In this document: piece by piece, positions 1 to 6,222 of the stretch
Layout of the letters: every line of letters begins with the position of its first letter
Numbering within the stretch: the stretch's first letter is position 1
From: JAFKKF01 sp035651055
Lineage (GTDB): Bacteria > Pseudomonadota > Alphaproteobacteria > Rhizobiales > Kaistiaceae
Assembly (NCBI GenBank): GCA_035651055.1
Contig: DASRGK010000121.1
Location: 1 to 8,409 of the forward strand
Direction: 5' to 3'
DNA: 8,409 bases
The notes under the pieces: generated by a model
Told to the model about the DNA's origin: nothing
Database searches by the model: none
The model's input: the letters and a program-made list of their open reading frames with translations, nothing else
Program-made: the position numbers and the translations under genes

Positions 1-29
1 CGAGTTCAACAAAGACCGGCCTCGCGCCC

Positions 30-722
30 TCAATGCGTGTGGGCGAGCGAGACCGCCTCCCCCGCCCGTATCTCGCGCAGCGACTGCCGCAGAATCTGCG
101 CCGAGGAGGTGAGGAAGAGCCCGGCCATCACGGCCGCGACCGCAAGGTCGGGCCAGGGCGTCCCGGTCAGCGCCACCGCGCCCGCCGCGAGCATGACCGC
201 GATGTTGCCGATCGCATCGTTGCGCGAGCAGAGCCACACGGAGCGCACGTTCGCGTCGCCGTCCTTGTAGCGCACCAGGATGAGAACGCTCGCCACGTTG
301 GCGGCGAGGGCGAGGAGCCCGACGCCGCCCATGATCTCGGCCTGCGGCATCCCGAGGACGAAGACGCGATGGATGGTCGTGCCGAAGACCCAGAGGCCCA
401 TCAGGAGGAGGCTCACGCCTTTGGCCAGCGCCGCCGTGGCGCGGGTCCGCGGTCGCGCCCCGAGCACCGCGAGGCTGAGGCCATAGGTCGCCGAATCGGC
501 GGCGAAATCGAGCGCGTCGGCCTGCAGCGCCTGCGAGCCGGCAAGCGCACCGGCGACGAGTTCGACCGCGAACATCGATGCGTTGATCGCGATCACCAGC
601 CACAGGCGACGGCGATAGTCGGCGCTGAGCCCCGCGAACGGCTCCGCCTCGTGGTCGTGATCGTGGCCGGCGCCGTGCGCGTGGTAGTGAGCCCGGGCCG
701 CCATCGGACGCGACATATCCAT
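30..722 (-). CDS. Compact cation diffusion facilitator (CDF) family transporter
   Basis: This gene encodes an inner-membrane metal cation/proton antiporter of the CDF family, probably exporting a divalent metal such as zinc. The 230-residue product has a histidine-rich N-terminus (His 12, 14, 16, 20, 22, 24), then about six membrane segments (roughly 39-60, 66-88, 98-118, 128-151, 168-187, 191-213). It ends almost directly after the last one, at HTH, so the cytoplasmic C-terminal domain of YiiP-type CDFs is absent. The TM2 metal motif is D72-x3-D76. By alignment the TM5 HxxxD motif reads C165-S-R-N-D169, with Cys in place of His. The frame is open upstream to an ATG at 944, but that start would overlap the divergent gene and add a low-complexity tail, so I chose the ATG at 722. 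ATGs at 716 and 704 are alternatives, and none has a clear Shine-Dalgarno sequence. The family call is firm; the metal is not determined. Confidence 0.87.
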   Translation of the reverse strand: MDMSRPMAARAHYHAHGAGHDHDHEAEPFAGLSADYRRRLWLVIAINASMFAVELVAGALAGSQALQADALDFAADSATYGLSLAVLGARPRTRATAALAKGVSLLLMGLWVFGTTIHRVFVLGMPQAEIMGGVGLLALAANVASVLILVRYKDGDANVRSVWLCSRNDAIGNIAVMLAAGAVALTGTPWPDLAVAAVMAGLFLTSSAQILRQSLREIRAGEAVSLAHTH

Positions 723-745
723 GTCGGCGGATATGGACCCGGGGG

Positions 746-765
746 CCGGGGTTATACAATCACGG
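746..765 (-). promoter_or_regulatory. Possible promoter/operator of the CDF gene
   Basis: An AT-rich patch in otherwise very GC-rich DNA reads TATAAC on the minus strand (756 to 751), about 28 bases before the chosen CDF start, and could be a -10 box. It lies in an imperfect dyad centred between 755 and 756, with 7 of 10 base pairs matching over 746-765. No good -35 hexamer is visible at 16-19 bases, which would suit an activator-dependent promoter, but this is inference. The rest of the 723-879 gap between the divergent genes shows only the ribosome binding site of the next gene. Confidence 0.25.
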
Positions 766-879
766 GCCGGGACGGCGAGGGCCGGAGCTTGCGTCCGGCG
801 GGGCAATGGCCCGAAAAAGCCATGATGAACGTGCGATTCGACCCCATCGGGGCTTTCGGGGACGGCAGGAGGCGCATCG

Positions 880-1839
880 ATGCGTGAAATGCTGGAGCCG
901 TGGTTCGGGTCGGGCGGCGCGGTGATCGCACAATTCATCATCACGCTCGCCGTCGTCCTTGCCCTGGTTGCGGTCGTCGTCTGGCTGGTGCGCCGCTACG
1001 CGGCGGGCGGCCTCGGCACCACGGTCCGCGGGCGCCTGCCGCGCCTCGCCGTCATCGATGCTCTGGCAGTCGACAATCGGCGCCGGCTGGTCCTCGTCCG
1101 GCGTGACAATGTCGAGCACCTGCTTCTGATCGGCGGCCCCGCCGATGTCGTCGTCGAATCGGGGATCGTCCGCGCACGCGCCGTCGCGCAGCGGCAGCCG
1201 GCCTCCGCGCGGCCGCAATCGGCGGCGGCCGAGCCTGCCGGCGAGACACCGCCCGCTGCCGTTGCCGCACCGGCGGTCGAGCCCGCCGCGGCCGTCCGCC
1301 CCGACCCCGTCGCCGAGCGCCCGATACCCTTCCCGCCGCGGCGCACCGAGCGCAACAATGCACGCCGCGACCCGAGACAGCCCGTCCCGGTGCGCGACGC
1401 CGAGGACGCAGCGCCGTGGCAGAACCTCCGCAGCGTCCTTGGCGCCCCGCGCGAGGAAGCGCGCGTGACCCCCTTCGTCCCGCCGCCGCCCTTGGCCTTG
1501 GAGCCCGCCGACGAAGCGCCGCCGGCGCCGCCGATCGACACGCCGGTGGCCGAGGCCGAAGCCGCCCCAAGCGAGGCGGCCGCGCCTCAGCCGCTGGCGG
1601 ACGAGCCGGTCGAAACGCCCCGCGAGCAGGAGGCCGGGGAAGACGAGGTGGAGCTGCCATCGTTCCTCGCGCCTGGGGCAAAGGCCGCCGAGCCGCCGAT
1701 CGTGCCGGAGGCGCCCTCGCTTGCCGCGGAGGTCGCCGAGCCCGGCGAGCCAGCTCCGGATGCCGCGACGCGGGTCAACGATCTCGAGCGCGAAATGGCC
1801 CGCTTGCTGGGCGAAATATCGGCGCGCCGGACTTCCTGA
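880..1839 (+). CDS. FliO/MopB-domain membrane protein with long Pro/Ala-rich tail
   Basis: This is a 319-residue single-pass membrane protein. A hydrophobic segment at residues 14-37 is followed by basic residues (VRRY), and then by a small FliO-like domain at about 50-98. That domain has the RLAVIDALAVDNRRRLVLVR and NVEHLLLIGGPADVVVE pattern seen in FliO proteins of the flagellar export apparatus. Residues 104-297 are rich in Pro, Ala, Glu and Arg and probably disordered. A short charged helix at about 298-316 (LEREMARLLGEI) closes the protein. The start is secured by AGGAGG at 867-872, seven bases before the ATG. Canonical FliO proteins assist assembly of the FliPQR export gate, but no other flagellar gene is in this window and the tail is far longer than in enteric FliO. 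It could therefore be true FliO or a FliO-domain paralogue with another envelope role. Confidence 0.8.
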   Translation: MREMLEPWFGSGGAVIAQFIITLAVVLALVAVVVWLVRRYAAGGLGTTVRGRLPRLAVIDALAVDNRRRLVLVRRDNVEHLLLIGGPADVVVESGIVRARAVAQRQPASARPQSAAAEPAGETPPAAVAAPAVEPAAAVRPDPVAERPIPFPPRRTERNNARRDPRQPVPVRDAEDAAPWQNLRSVLGAPREEARVTPFVPPPPLALEPADEAPPAPPIDTPVAEAEAAPSEAAAPQPLADEPVETPREQEAGEDEVELPSFLAPGAKAAEPPIVPEAPSLAAEVAEPGEPAPDAATRVNDLEREMARLLGEISARRTS

Positions 1840-1926
1840 CCCGGTTTGCCGCAAGGCCATTTTCGCGCCGCAATTCCTCTGTCAGAAGCCGCCCTGGGCG
1901 GTCATTGAAACGTAGCGCCGCGGTTA

Positions 1927-1955
1927 TTGTCGCGACAGAATCACGTCGCTATATT
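1927..1955 (+). promoter_or_regulatory. Sigma70-type promoter of dksA
   Basis: TTGTCG (1927-1932) and TATATT (1950-1955) are separated by exactly 17 bases and lie 33 bases upstream of the dksA start codon. This is the best-formed promoter in the window. The -35 element overlaps a perfect 10-base palindrome, TGTCGCGACA (1928-1937), which could be a repressor site. The spacer also holds one GANTC site (1938-1942), the target of the alphaproteobacterial methyltransferase CcrM. The rest of the 1840-1987 gap holds only a weak CCGCC-ctg-GGCGG stem (1889-1901) without a T-run. Confidence 0.55.
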
Positions 1956-1987
1956 CCGCGCGCTTTTGGAAGGGCACAGGGGTTCTC

Positions 1988-2425
1988 ATGCCGCGTGGAA
2001 GTGCTAACGGGCGTCACACGAACAACGAGCCCTATCGCCCGACCGACTCCGAGCCCTTCATGAACGACCGGCAGAGAGAGTACTTCCGCACCAAGCTGGT
2101 GGTCTGGCGGGAGGAGATCCTGCGCGAAGCCAAAGACACGCTGCAGCACCTCCAGGACGAGAGCACCAACCACTCCGACTTTGCCGACCGGGCGTCATCG
2201 GAGACCGACCGCGCCATCGAGCTGCGCGCCCGCGACCGGCAGCGGAAGCTCATCTCCAAGATCGATGCTGCGCTGCAGCGCATCGACGACGGCACCTATG
2301 GCTATTGCGAGGAAACCGGCGAGCCGATCAGCCTGAAACGTCTGGACGCGCGGCCGATCGCGACGCTGTCGATCGAGGCCCAGGAGCGCCACGAGCGCCG
2401 CGAGCGCGTCTATCGCGACGACTGA
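1988..2425 (+). CDS. dksA: RNA polymerase-binding transcription factor DksA (single-cysteine form)
   Basis: DksA binds the RNA polymerase secondary channel and, with ppGpp, represses rRNA promoters and activates amino-acid synthesis promoters during starvation. The 145-residue product has the usual architecture: an N-terminal extension, a long coiled coil (about 27-100) with the D64-x2-D67-x-A69 tip needed for activity, and a C-terminal zinc-finger region. In that region only C107 remains of the four canonical cysteines; the others are T110, S128 and A131. The fold probably forms without zinc, as in other alphaproteobacterial DksA proteins. The ATG at 1988 is preceded by CAGGGG (1977-1982), five bases away. 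The in-frame ATG at residue 25 would remove an N-terminal stretch I recall as shared by rhizobial homologues. The gene stands alone, with its own promoter. Confidence 0.95.
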   Translation: MPRGSANGRHTNNEPYRPTDSEPFMNDRQREYFRTKLVVWREEILREAKDTLQHLQDESTNHSDFADRASSETDRAIELRARDRQRKLISKIDAALQRIDDGTYGYCEETGEPISLKRLDARPIATLSIEAQERHERRERVYRDD

Positions 2426-2497
2426 GGAAGATTGCGAAAAGATCAGAGGCCTGGGCGCTTCGCCACACCCCCGCCACAGGTTTTGGTTAAGCGTGGT

Positions 2498-2547
2498 GTG
2501 ACTTTAGTCACTGGCATTCCCTCCATTTAGTGGCATTCCAGCATTCC
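2498..2547 (+). promoter_or_regulatory. Inverted repeat and direct-repeat cluster upstream of the BA14K-like gene
   Basis: The 2426-2619 gap carries a perfect inverted repeat, GTGACT-TT-AGTCAC (2498-2511). It is followed immediately by TGGCATTCC (2512-2520), repeated exactly at 2531-2539, with a shorter GCATTCC at 2541-2547. TTTAGT also occurs twice (2503-2508 and 2526-2531), in each case just before a TGGCATTCC copy. The 19-base period is close to two helical turns, so the copies would face the same side of the DNA. This suggests an operator for an unknown regulator of the downstream secreted protein. No convincing -35/-10 pair could be assigned. Confidence 0.4.
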
Positions 2548-2619
2548 GAAGGGTGGTTTGATTCGAGACGAGCCGGATCAGGGGCCGGCGCCGCCTCTCC
2601 AAAGGAAGGAAGCTCTCCA

Positions 2620-3057
2620 ATGAAGACATTGATCAGCATGGTGGCAGCGGCTGGCCTGGTCGTGATCGGCGCGAGCGCCGCCTCGGCCAGCTACTGCAGC
2701 GACAAGGCCAAGCAGGAAGCGAACGCCCAGGCTGCCAAGAAGACGATCGTCGGCGGCGTCGGCGGATGCGTCGTGGCGAAGGTCCTCGGCGGCAAATGCG
2801 GCACCGGCGTCGCCGTCGGCGGCATCGGCGGCTTTGCCATCGGCAGCGCCAAGTGGCAGCAGGTCTACGACGACGCCTACAATAGCTGCATAGCGGCCAA
2901 CTCGAAGACCATCTACGTCAAGAAGGTCTATACGGTCCCGGCGCCGGGCACGCCCGAGTGGTATGACGCCTGCGACGCCAAGTACAATTCGTTCGACCGC
3001 GACACCGGCTACTACACCAGGTACGACGGCACGCTCGCCGTCTGCAAACTGCCCTAG
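2620..3057 (+). CDS. Small secreted six-cysteine protein, BA14K-like C-terminus
   Basis: The 145-residue product has a Sec signal peptide (MKTLISMVAAAGLVVIGASA, likely cleaved after A23). Next comes a Lys/Ala/Gln segment, a glycine-zipper-like stretch at 44-76 (GGVGG, GGKCG, GGIGG) and a C-terminal part at 112-145. That part, with WYDAC, SFDRDTG, YDG and a final Cys, resembles the BA14K family of secreted rhizobial/Brucella proteins, whose Brucella member is an immunoreactive antigen. Six cysteines remain after cleavage (26, 50, 60, 90, 118, 142), enough for three disulfides in the periplasm. The start is set by AAGGAAGGAAG (2602-2612), seven bases before the ATG. The frame is open further upstream, but only through the repeat region. 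The function of the family is not established, and the BA14K assignment rests on motif resemblance. Confidence 0.8.
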   Translation: MKTLISMVAAAGLVVIGASAASASYCSDKAKQEANAQAAKKTIVGGVGGCVVAKVLGGKCGTGVAVGGIGGFAIGSAKWQQVYDDAYNSCIAANSKTIYVKKVYTVPAPGTPEWYDACDAKYNSFDRDTGYYTRYDGTLAVCKLP

Positions 3058-3082
3058 TTCCCGACATCGCGATCCAGTTCAG

Positions 3083-3116
3083 GACCCGGCCGCGGCAACC
3101 CCGCGGCCGGGTCTTT
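3083..3116 (+). terminator. Intrinsic terminator after the BA14K-like gene
   Basis: A perfect 13-bp stem is formed by 3083-3095 and 3101-3113 around a 5-base loop (CAACC), followed by TTT. It starts 25 bases after the stop codon of the secreted protein gene. The T-run is short, but the stem is very stable. It separates the upstream gene from the phosphatase run, so the latter should have its own promoter. Confidence 0.75.
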
Positions 3117-3161
3117 GCTGGCCGCCTTGCCTTGTCCTCCCGGACCCGCAAGAATCGGGTT

Positions 3162-3698
3162 GTGGCCCGGAAGCTCTATCTTCTCCGTCACGGCAAGTCG
3201 TCCTGGGCCGAAAGCGGAGTCGCCGACTTCGACCGCCCGCTCAACCAGCGCGGCCGCGCGGCATGCGACCTGATCGGCCGCGCCATGGCCGAACGCGGCT
3301 ACAATCCCGACCTCGTCCTCTGCTCGCCGTCGCGCCGCACGCGCGAGACGCTCGACCGCGTCCTGCCCCACCTGAAGACGGCGCCGAGCGTCGCCATCGT
3401 CGCCGACCTCTACGAGCCGCCGTCGCGCGACTATCTGCCGGCACTTGCCCGCTATGGCGACACGGCGGCTGCGATCCTCCTCGTCGGCCACAATCCGACC
3501 GCCCATGCCACGGCCCTCGCCCTCGTCGGGTCCGGTCCCGCCAGCGCCAGGAAGGCGCTCGCCGAGAAGTTCCCCACCGCCGCTCTCGCCGCGATCGACT
3601 TCCCGTCCGCGCTCGACTGGCAGGCACTTTCCCCCGGCAGCGGGCACCTTGCCGGGTTCCTGACGCCGCGCCTCCTGGGCGGCGACGACGACAGCTAG
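3162..3698 (+). CDS. sixA: SixA-type histidine phosphatase family protein
   Basis: This is a small cytoplasmic phosphatase of the histidine phosphatase (phosphoglycerate mutase-like) superfamily. With a GTG start the product has 178 residues. The catalytic R9-H10-G11 motif sits in LYLLRHGKSSW, the second arginine in CSPSRRTRETL (about 54-64), the acid in LYEPP (E85) and the second catalytic histidine in LLVGHNPT (H110). Enteric SixA acts on phosphohistidine proteins, including the nitrogen PTS carrier NPr; the substrate here is unknown. The frame opens at a TTG (3132), but homologues begin just before the RHG motif, and the TTG lies only 18 bases past the terminator stem, so I prefer GTG 3162. 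Neither start has a good Shine-Dalgarno sequence. It leads a run with the YcjX and DUF697 genes (59-base gap), which suggests a shared process. Confidence 0.87.
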   Translation: MARKLYLLRHGKSSWAESGVADFDRPLNQRGRAACDLIGRAMAERGYNPDLVLCSPSRRTRETLDRVLPHLKTAPSVAIVADLYEPPSRDYLPALARYGDTAAAILLVGHNPTAHATALALVGSGPASARKALAEKFPTAALAAIDFPSALDWQALSPGSGHLAGFLTPRLLGGDDDS

Positions 3699-3757
3699 AC
3701 CTTTCGCCGCGCGCCGCCCCGCCTTACATCGGCCCTGTCGAACCGGATCGAACACGC

Positions 3758-5206
3758 GTGCAGCTTGCCAGGATCACTGACGAAACGCGGCTGGCGGTCC
3801 TGACCCTTGCCGAGCGCGCCGCCGGACTGGTCGCGCCCTCCGTCCGGCTTGGCGTGACCGGGCTTGCCCGCGCCGGCAAGACCGTCTTCATCACCGCCCT
3901 CGTCCACAACCTCATCCACGGCGGCCGCCTGCCGCTCTTCAGGGCCTATGCCGCGGGGCGCATCAGCGGCGCCGCCCTTGAGCCGCAGCCGGACGATGCG
4001 GTCCCCCGCTTCGACTACGAGCGCCATGTGGCGACGCTGGTCGATCAGCGCGCCTGGCCCGACTCGACCCGCCAGATCAGCGAACTGCGCCTGACGATCC
4101 GCTACGAGTCCGCGACCTTCGTCGGGCGCCATATCGGCCGCGGCGTGCTCAATCTCGACATCGTCGACTACCCGGGCGAATGGCTTCTCGACCTGGCGCT
4201 TCTGGCGAAGGACTACGCGGTCTGGTCGGGCGAGGCGCTCGCCGCCGCCTCGGTGCCGGCCCGCGCCGCGTCCGCCGCCCCCTGGCTTGCCCGCACCGCC
4301 GACATCGACGCCGCCCGCCCCGAGGACGAAGCGCTGGCGCGCGAACTGTCCGGCCTTTTCACCGACTATCTTCTCGCCTGCCGCAAGGGGCAGGCCGGGC
4401 TCGCGGTCACGCCCCCCGGCCGCTTTCTCATGCCGGGCGATCTCGCCGGATCACCGGCTCTCACCTTCGCGCCGCTGCCGGTGGACGGCGCCCCCGTGCC
4501 GGGCTCGCTCGGCGCGATGATGGCCCGCCGCTACGAGTCCTATAAGCACGCCGTCGTCCGCCCCTTCTTCCGCGACCACTTCGCCCGTCTCGACCGCCAG
4601 ATCGTGCTGGTCGATGCGCTCGAGGCGCTGAACGCCGGCGCCGCGGCGGTCGGCGAGCTGGAGGCGGCGCTCGCCGGCATTCTCTCGGCCTTCCGGCTCG
4701 GGCGGAGCGGATGGCTGGCCTCGCTCGTCAGCCGGCGCATCGACCGCATCCTCTTCGCGGCGACCAAGGCCGATCACCTCCATCATATCGACCACGACCG
4801 CCTCGAGGCGATCCTGAGGAGGATCGTCGCCCGCGCCATCGATCGCGCGGCCTTTGCCGGCGCCAAGGTCGATGTCCTCGCCCTGGCTTCGGTGCGCGCG
4901 ACCAGCGAGGGCACGGTCACCCGCGCCGGCGAGCGGCTCGCCTCGATCGTCGGCACGCCGGTGCCCGGCGAGGCGGTGGACGGCCGCACCTTCGACGGCA
5001 CCGGCGAAGTCGCGATCTTCCCCGGCGATCTTCCCGACGCACCGGATGCGATCTTCGCGCAGGGCGAGGGCGGGGAATCGCCGCTGCGATTCGTCCGCTT
5101 CCGTCCGCCGCGGCTCGAACGCACGGCGGAGGGTTTCACGCTCTCGCTCCCCCACATCCGTCTCGACCGCGCGATCGAATTCCTCGTCGGAGACCGCCTG
5201 GCATGA
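3758..5206 (+). CDS. ycjX: YcjX family P-loop NTPase (DUF463)
   Basis: The 482-residue product is a YcjX-type GTPase-like protein, close to the usual family length. The P-loop is GLARAGKT (35-42), preceded by the family signature SVRLGVTG. A Walker B/switch-like DIVDYPGEW covers 135-142, and a TKAD motif (336-339), equivalent to the NKxD guanine-specificity motif, sits in ILFAATKADHLHHID. In E. coli ycjX lies beside the phage-shock (psp) genes and is induced by heat and envelope stress; its exact role is not settled. No ATG lies at the right place. The GTG at 3758 puts 28 residues before SVRLGVTG, as I recall for rhizobial homologues, with a weak GGATCG seven bases upstream. The frame is open far upstream, but only as a shadow of the phosphatase and BA14K genes. 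The stop overlaps the next start (ATGA), so translation is probably coupled. Confidence 0.93.
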   Translation: MQLARITDETRLAVLTLAERAAGLVAPSVRLGVTGLARAGKTVFITALVHNLIHGGRLPLFRAYAAGRISGAALEPQPDDAVPRFDYERHVATLVDQRAWPDSTRQISELRLTIRYESATFVGRHIGRGVLNLDIVDYPGEWLLDLALLAKDYAVWSGEALAAASVPARAASAAPWLARTADIDAARPEDEALARELSGLFTDYLLACRKGQAGLAVTPPGRFLMPGDLAGSPALTFAPLPVDGAPVPGSLGAMMARRYESYKHAVVRPFFRDHFARLDRQIVLVDALEALNAGAAAVGELEAALAGILSAFRLGRSGWLASLVSRRIDRILFAATKADHLHHIDHDRLEAILRRIVARAIDRAAFAGAKVDVLALASVRATSEGTVTRAGERLASIVGTPVPGEAVDGRTFDGTGEVAIFPGDLPDAPDAIFAQGEGGESPLRFVRFRPPRLERTAEGFTLSLPHIRLDRAIEFLVGDRLA

Positions 5207-6222
5207 CGCGCGCTCCGCGCCGCCCGGCCGCATTTCCGGTCGACGAGCTGAGCCGGCTCGACGCCGGCTACGTTCCGGGGCTCGGGGCGCCGCCCACCCT
5301 CGACACGGACGCCGATCCCTTCGCCGCGACTGCCGCCATACCGGTGGTGACGGCGGCATCGTCGCGGCGGCGGACGCGCTGGGTGACGGTGCTCCTCGGC
5401 GCGCTCGGCGGCCTCGTCACGCTCGCCGCCGGGCTTGCCGTCGACCGGCTGATCGCCGCCCTCTTCGCCCGCACGGATGCGCTGGGGCTGCTGGCCCTCG
5501 GCCTTGCCGCGGTCGCCGCGGTCGCGCTTCTGGCGCTCGCGGTCCGGGAGATCCTCGGGCTTCTCCGCGTCCGCCGCATCGTATTGCTGCAGCGGCGGGC
5601 GGCGGAGGCGATTGCCGCGGACGACCGCGACGAGGCGCGGCAGGTCTCGGCCTCGCTGATCGCCCTCTACGCATCCCGCCCCGAAACCGCGCGCGGCCGC
5701 GCCGCGCTTGCCGGCCATGCCCGCGAAATCATCGACGGCCCCGACCTGATCGGCCTCGCCGAGCGCGAACTCCTCCTCGGTTTCGACGAGGCCGCACGCC
5801 GCATGGTGCTCGGCTCGGCCAAGCGCGTCGCGGTGGTCACGGCGATATCGCCGCGGGCGCTCGTCGATCTGGTCTTCGTCGGCGCCGAGATTCTCCGCCT
5901 CATCCGGCGGCTGGCGACGCTCTATGGCGGACGTCCCGGCGTGCTCGGCTTCGTCCGGCTGGCGCGCGCCGCGGTCACCCATCTTGCCGTCACCGGAGGC
6001 ATGGCGGCCGGCGATTCCATCGTCCAGCAGATTCTCGGCCACGGCATCGCCGCGCGCCTGTCCGCGCGGCTCGGCGAAGGGGTCGTGAACGGGCTGCTCA
6101 CGGCCCGTGTGGGCATCGCCGCGATCGAGGTCTGCCGGCCGCTCCCCTTCCTCAACGGGCGGCCGCCCCGGCTTGCCGACGTCATGAGCGAGCTGACCCG
6201 GCTCACCCGGGCTAAGTCCTAG
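5203..6222 (+). CDS. ycjF: DUF697 / YcjF family inner-membrane protein
   Basis: The 339-residue membrane protein has a charged, Pro-rich N-terminus (1-58) and two membrane segments (about 61-85 and 93-117). A helical linker (about 120-200) leads to a C-terminal DUF697 region (about 205-325). That region includes TAISPRALVDLVFVGAEILRL in part and ends with the strongly family-like GEGVVNGLLTARVGIAAIEV (291-310) and CRPLPF. Its start codon overlaps the YcjX stop by four bases (ATGA), so the two are very probably translated together and may interact, as the E. coli ycjX-ycjF pairing suggests. The biochemical function of the family is unknown. A membrane anchor or effector for the YcjX NTPase is inference. 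The stop codon shares a CTAG with the stop of the convergent cupin gene. Confidence 0.92.
   Translation: MTRAPRRPAAFPVDELSRLDAGYVPGLGAPPTLDTDADPFAATAAIPVVTAASSRRRTRWVTVLLGALGGLVTLAAGLAVDRLIAALFARTDALGLLALGLAAVAAVALLALAVREILGLLRVRRIVLLQRRAAEAIAADDRDEARQVSASLIALYASRPETARGRAALAGHAREIIDGPDLIGLAERELLLGFDEAARRMVLGSAKRVAVVTAISPRALVDLVFVGAEILRLIRRLATLYGGRPGVLGFVRLARAAVTHLAVTGGMAAGDSIVQQILGHGIAARLSARLGEGVVNGLLTARVGIAAIEVCRPLPFLNGRPPRLADVMSELTRLTRAKS

Noticed and set aside
723..944. N-terminal extension of the CDF gene to the ATG at 944
   Set aside because: The extra 74 residues are Pro/Ala-rich without homology features, run through the likely promoter and overlap the start of the divergent gene.
760..1860. 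A 366-codon minus-strand open frame opposite the FliO-domain gene
   Set aside because: Low-complexity Arg/Gly-rich translation without domains; the plus strand has a strong ribosome binding site, a membrane segment and a family match.
1889..1901. CCGCC-ctg-GGCGG stem after the FliO-domain gene as a terminator
   Set aside because: Only 5 bp, no T-run, and such stems are common in GC-rich DNA.
2453..2466. Small GGCG-ctt-CGCC stem after dksA as a terminator
   Set aside because: The stem is only 4-5 bp and is followed by a C-rich run, not a T-run.
2963..3757. Upstream extension of the ycjX frame
   Set aside because: This stretch is Arg/Pro-rich and out of frame over the BA14K and phosphatase genes; family members begin about 30 residues before the VRLGVTG motif.
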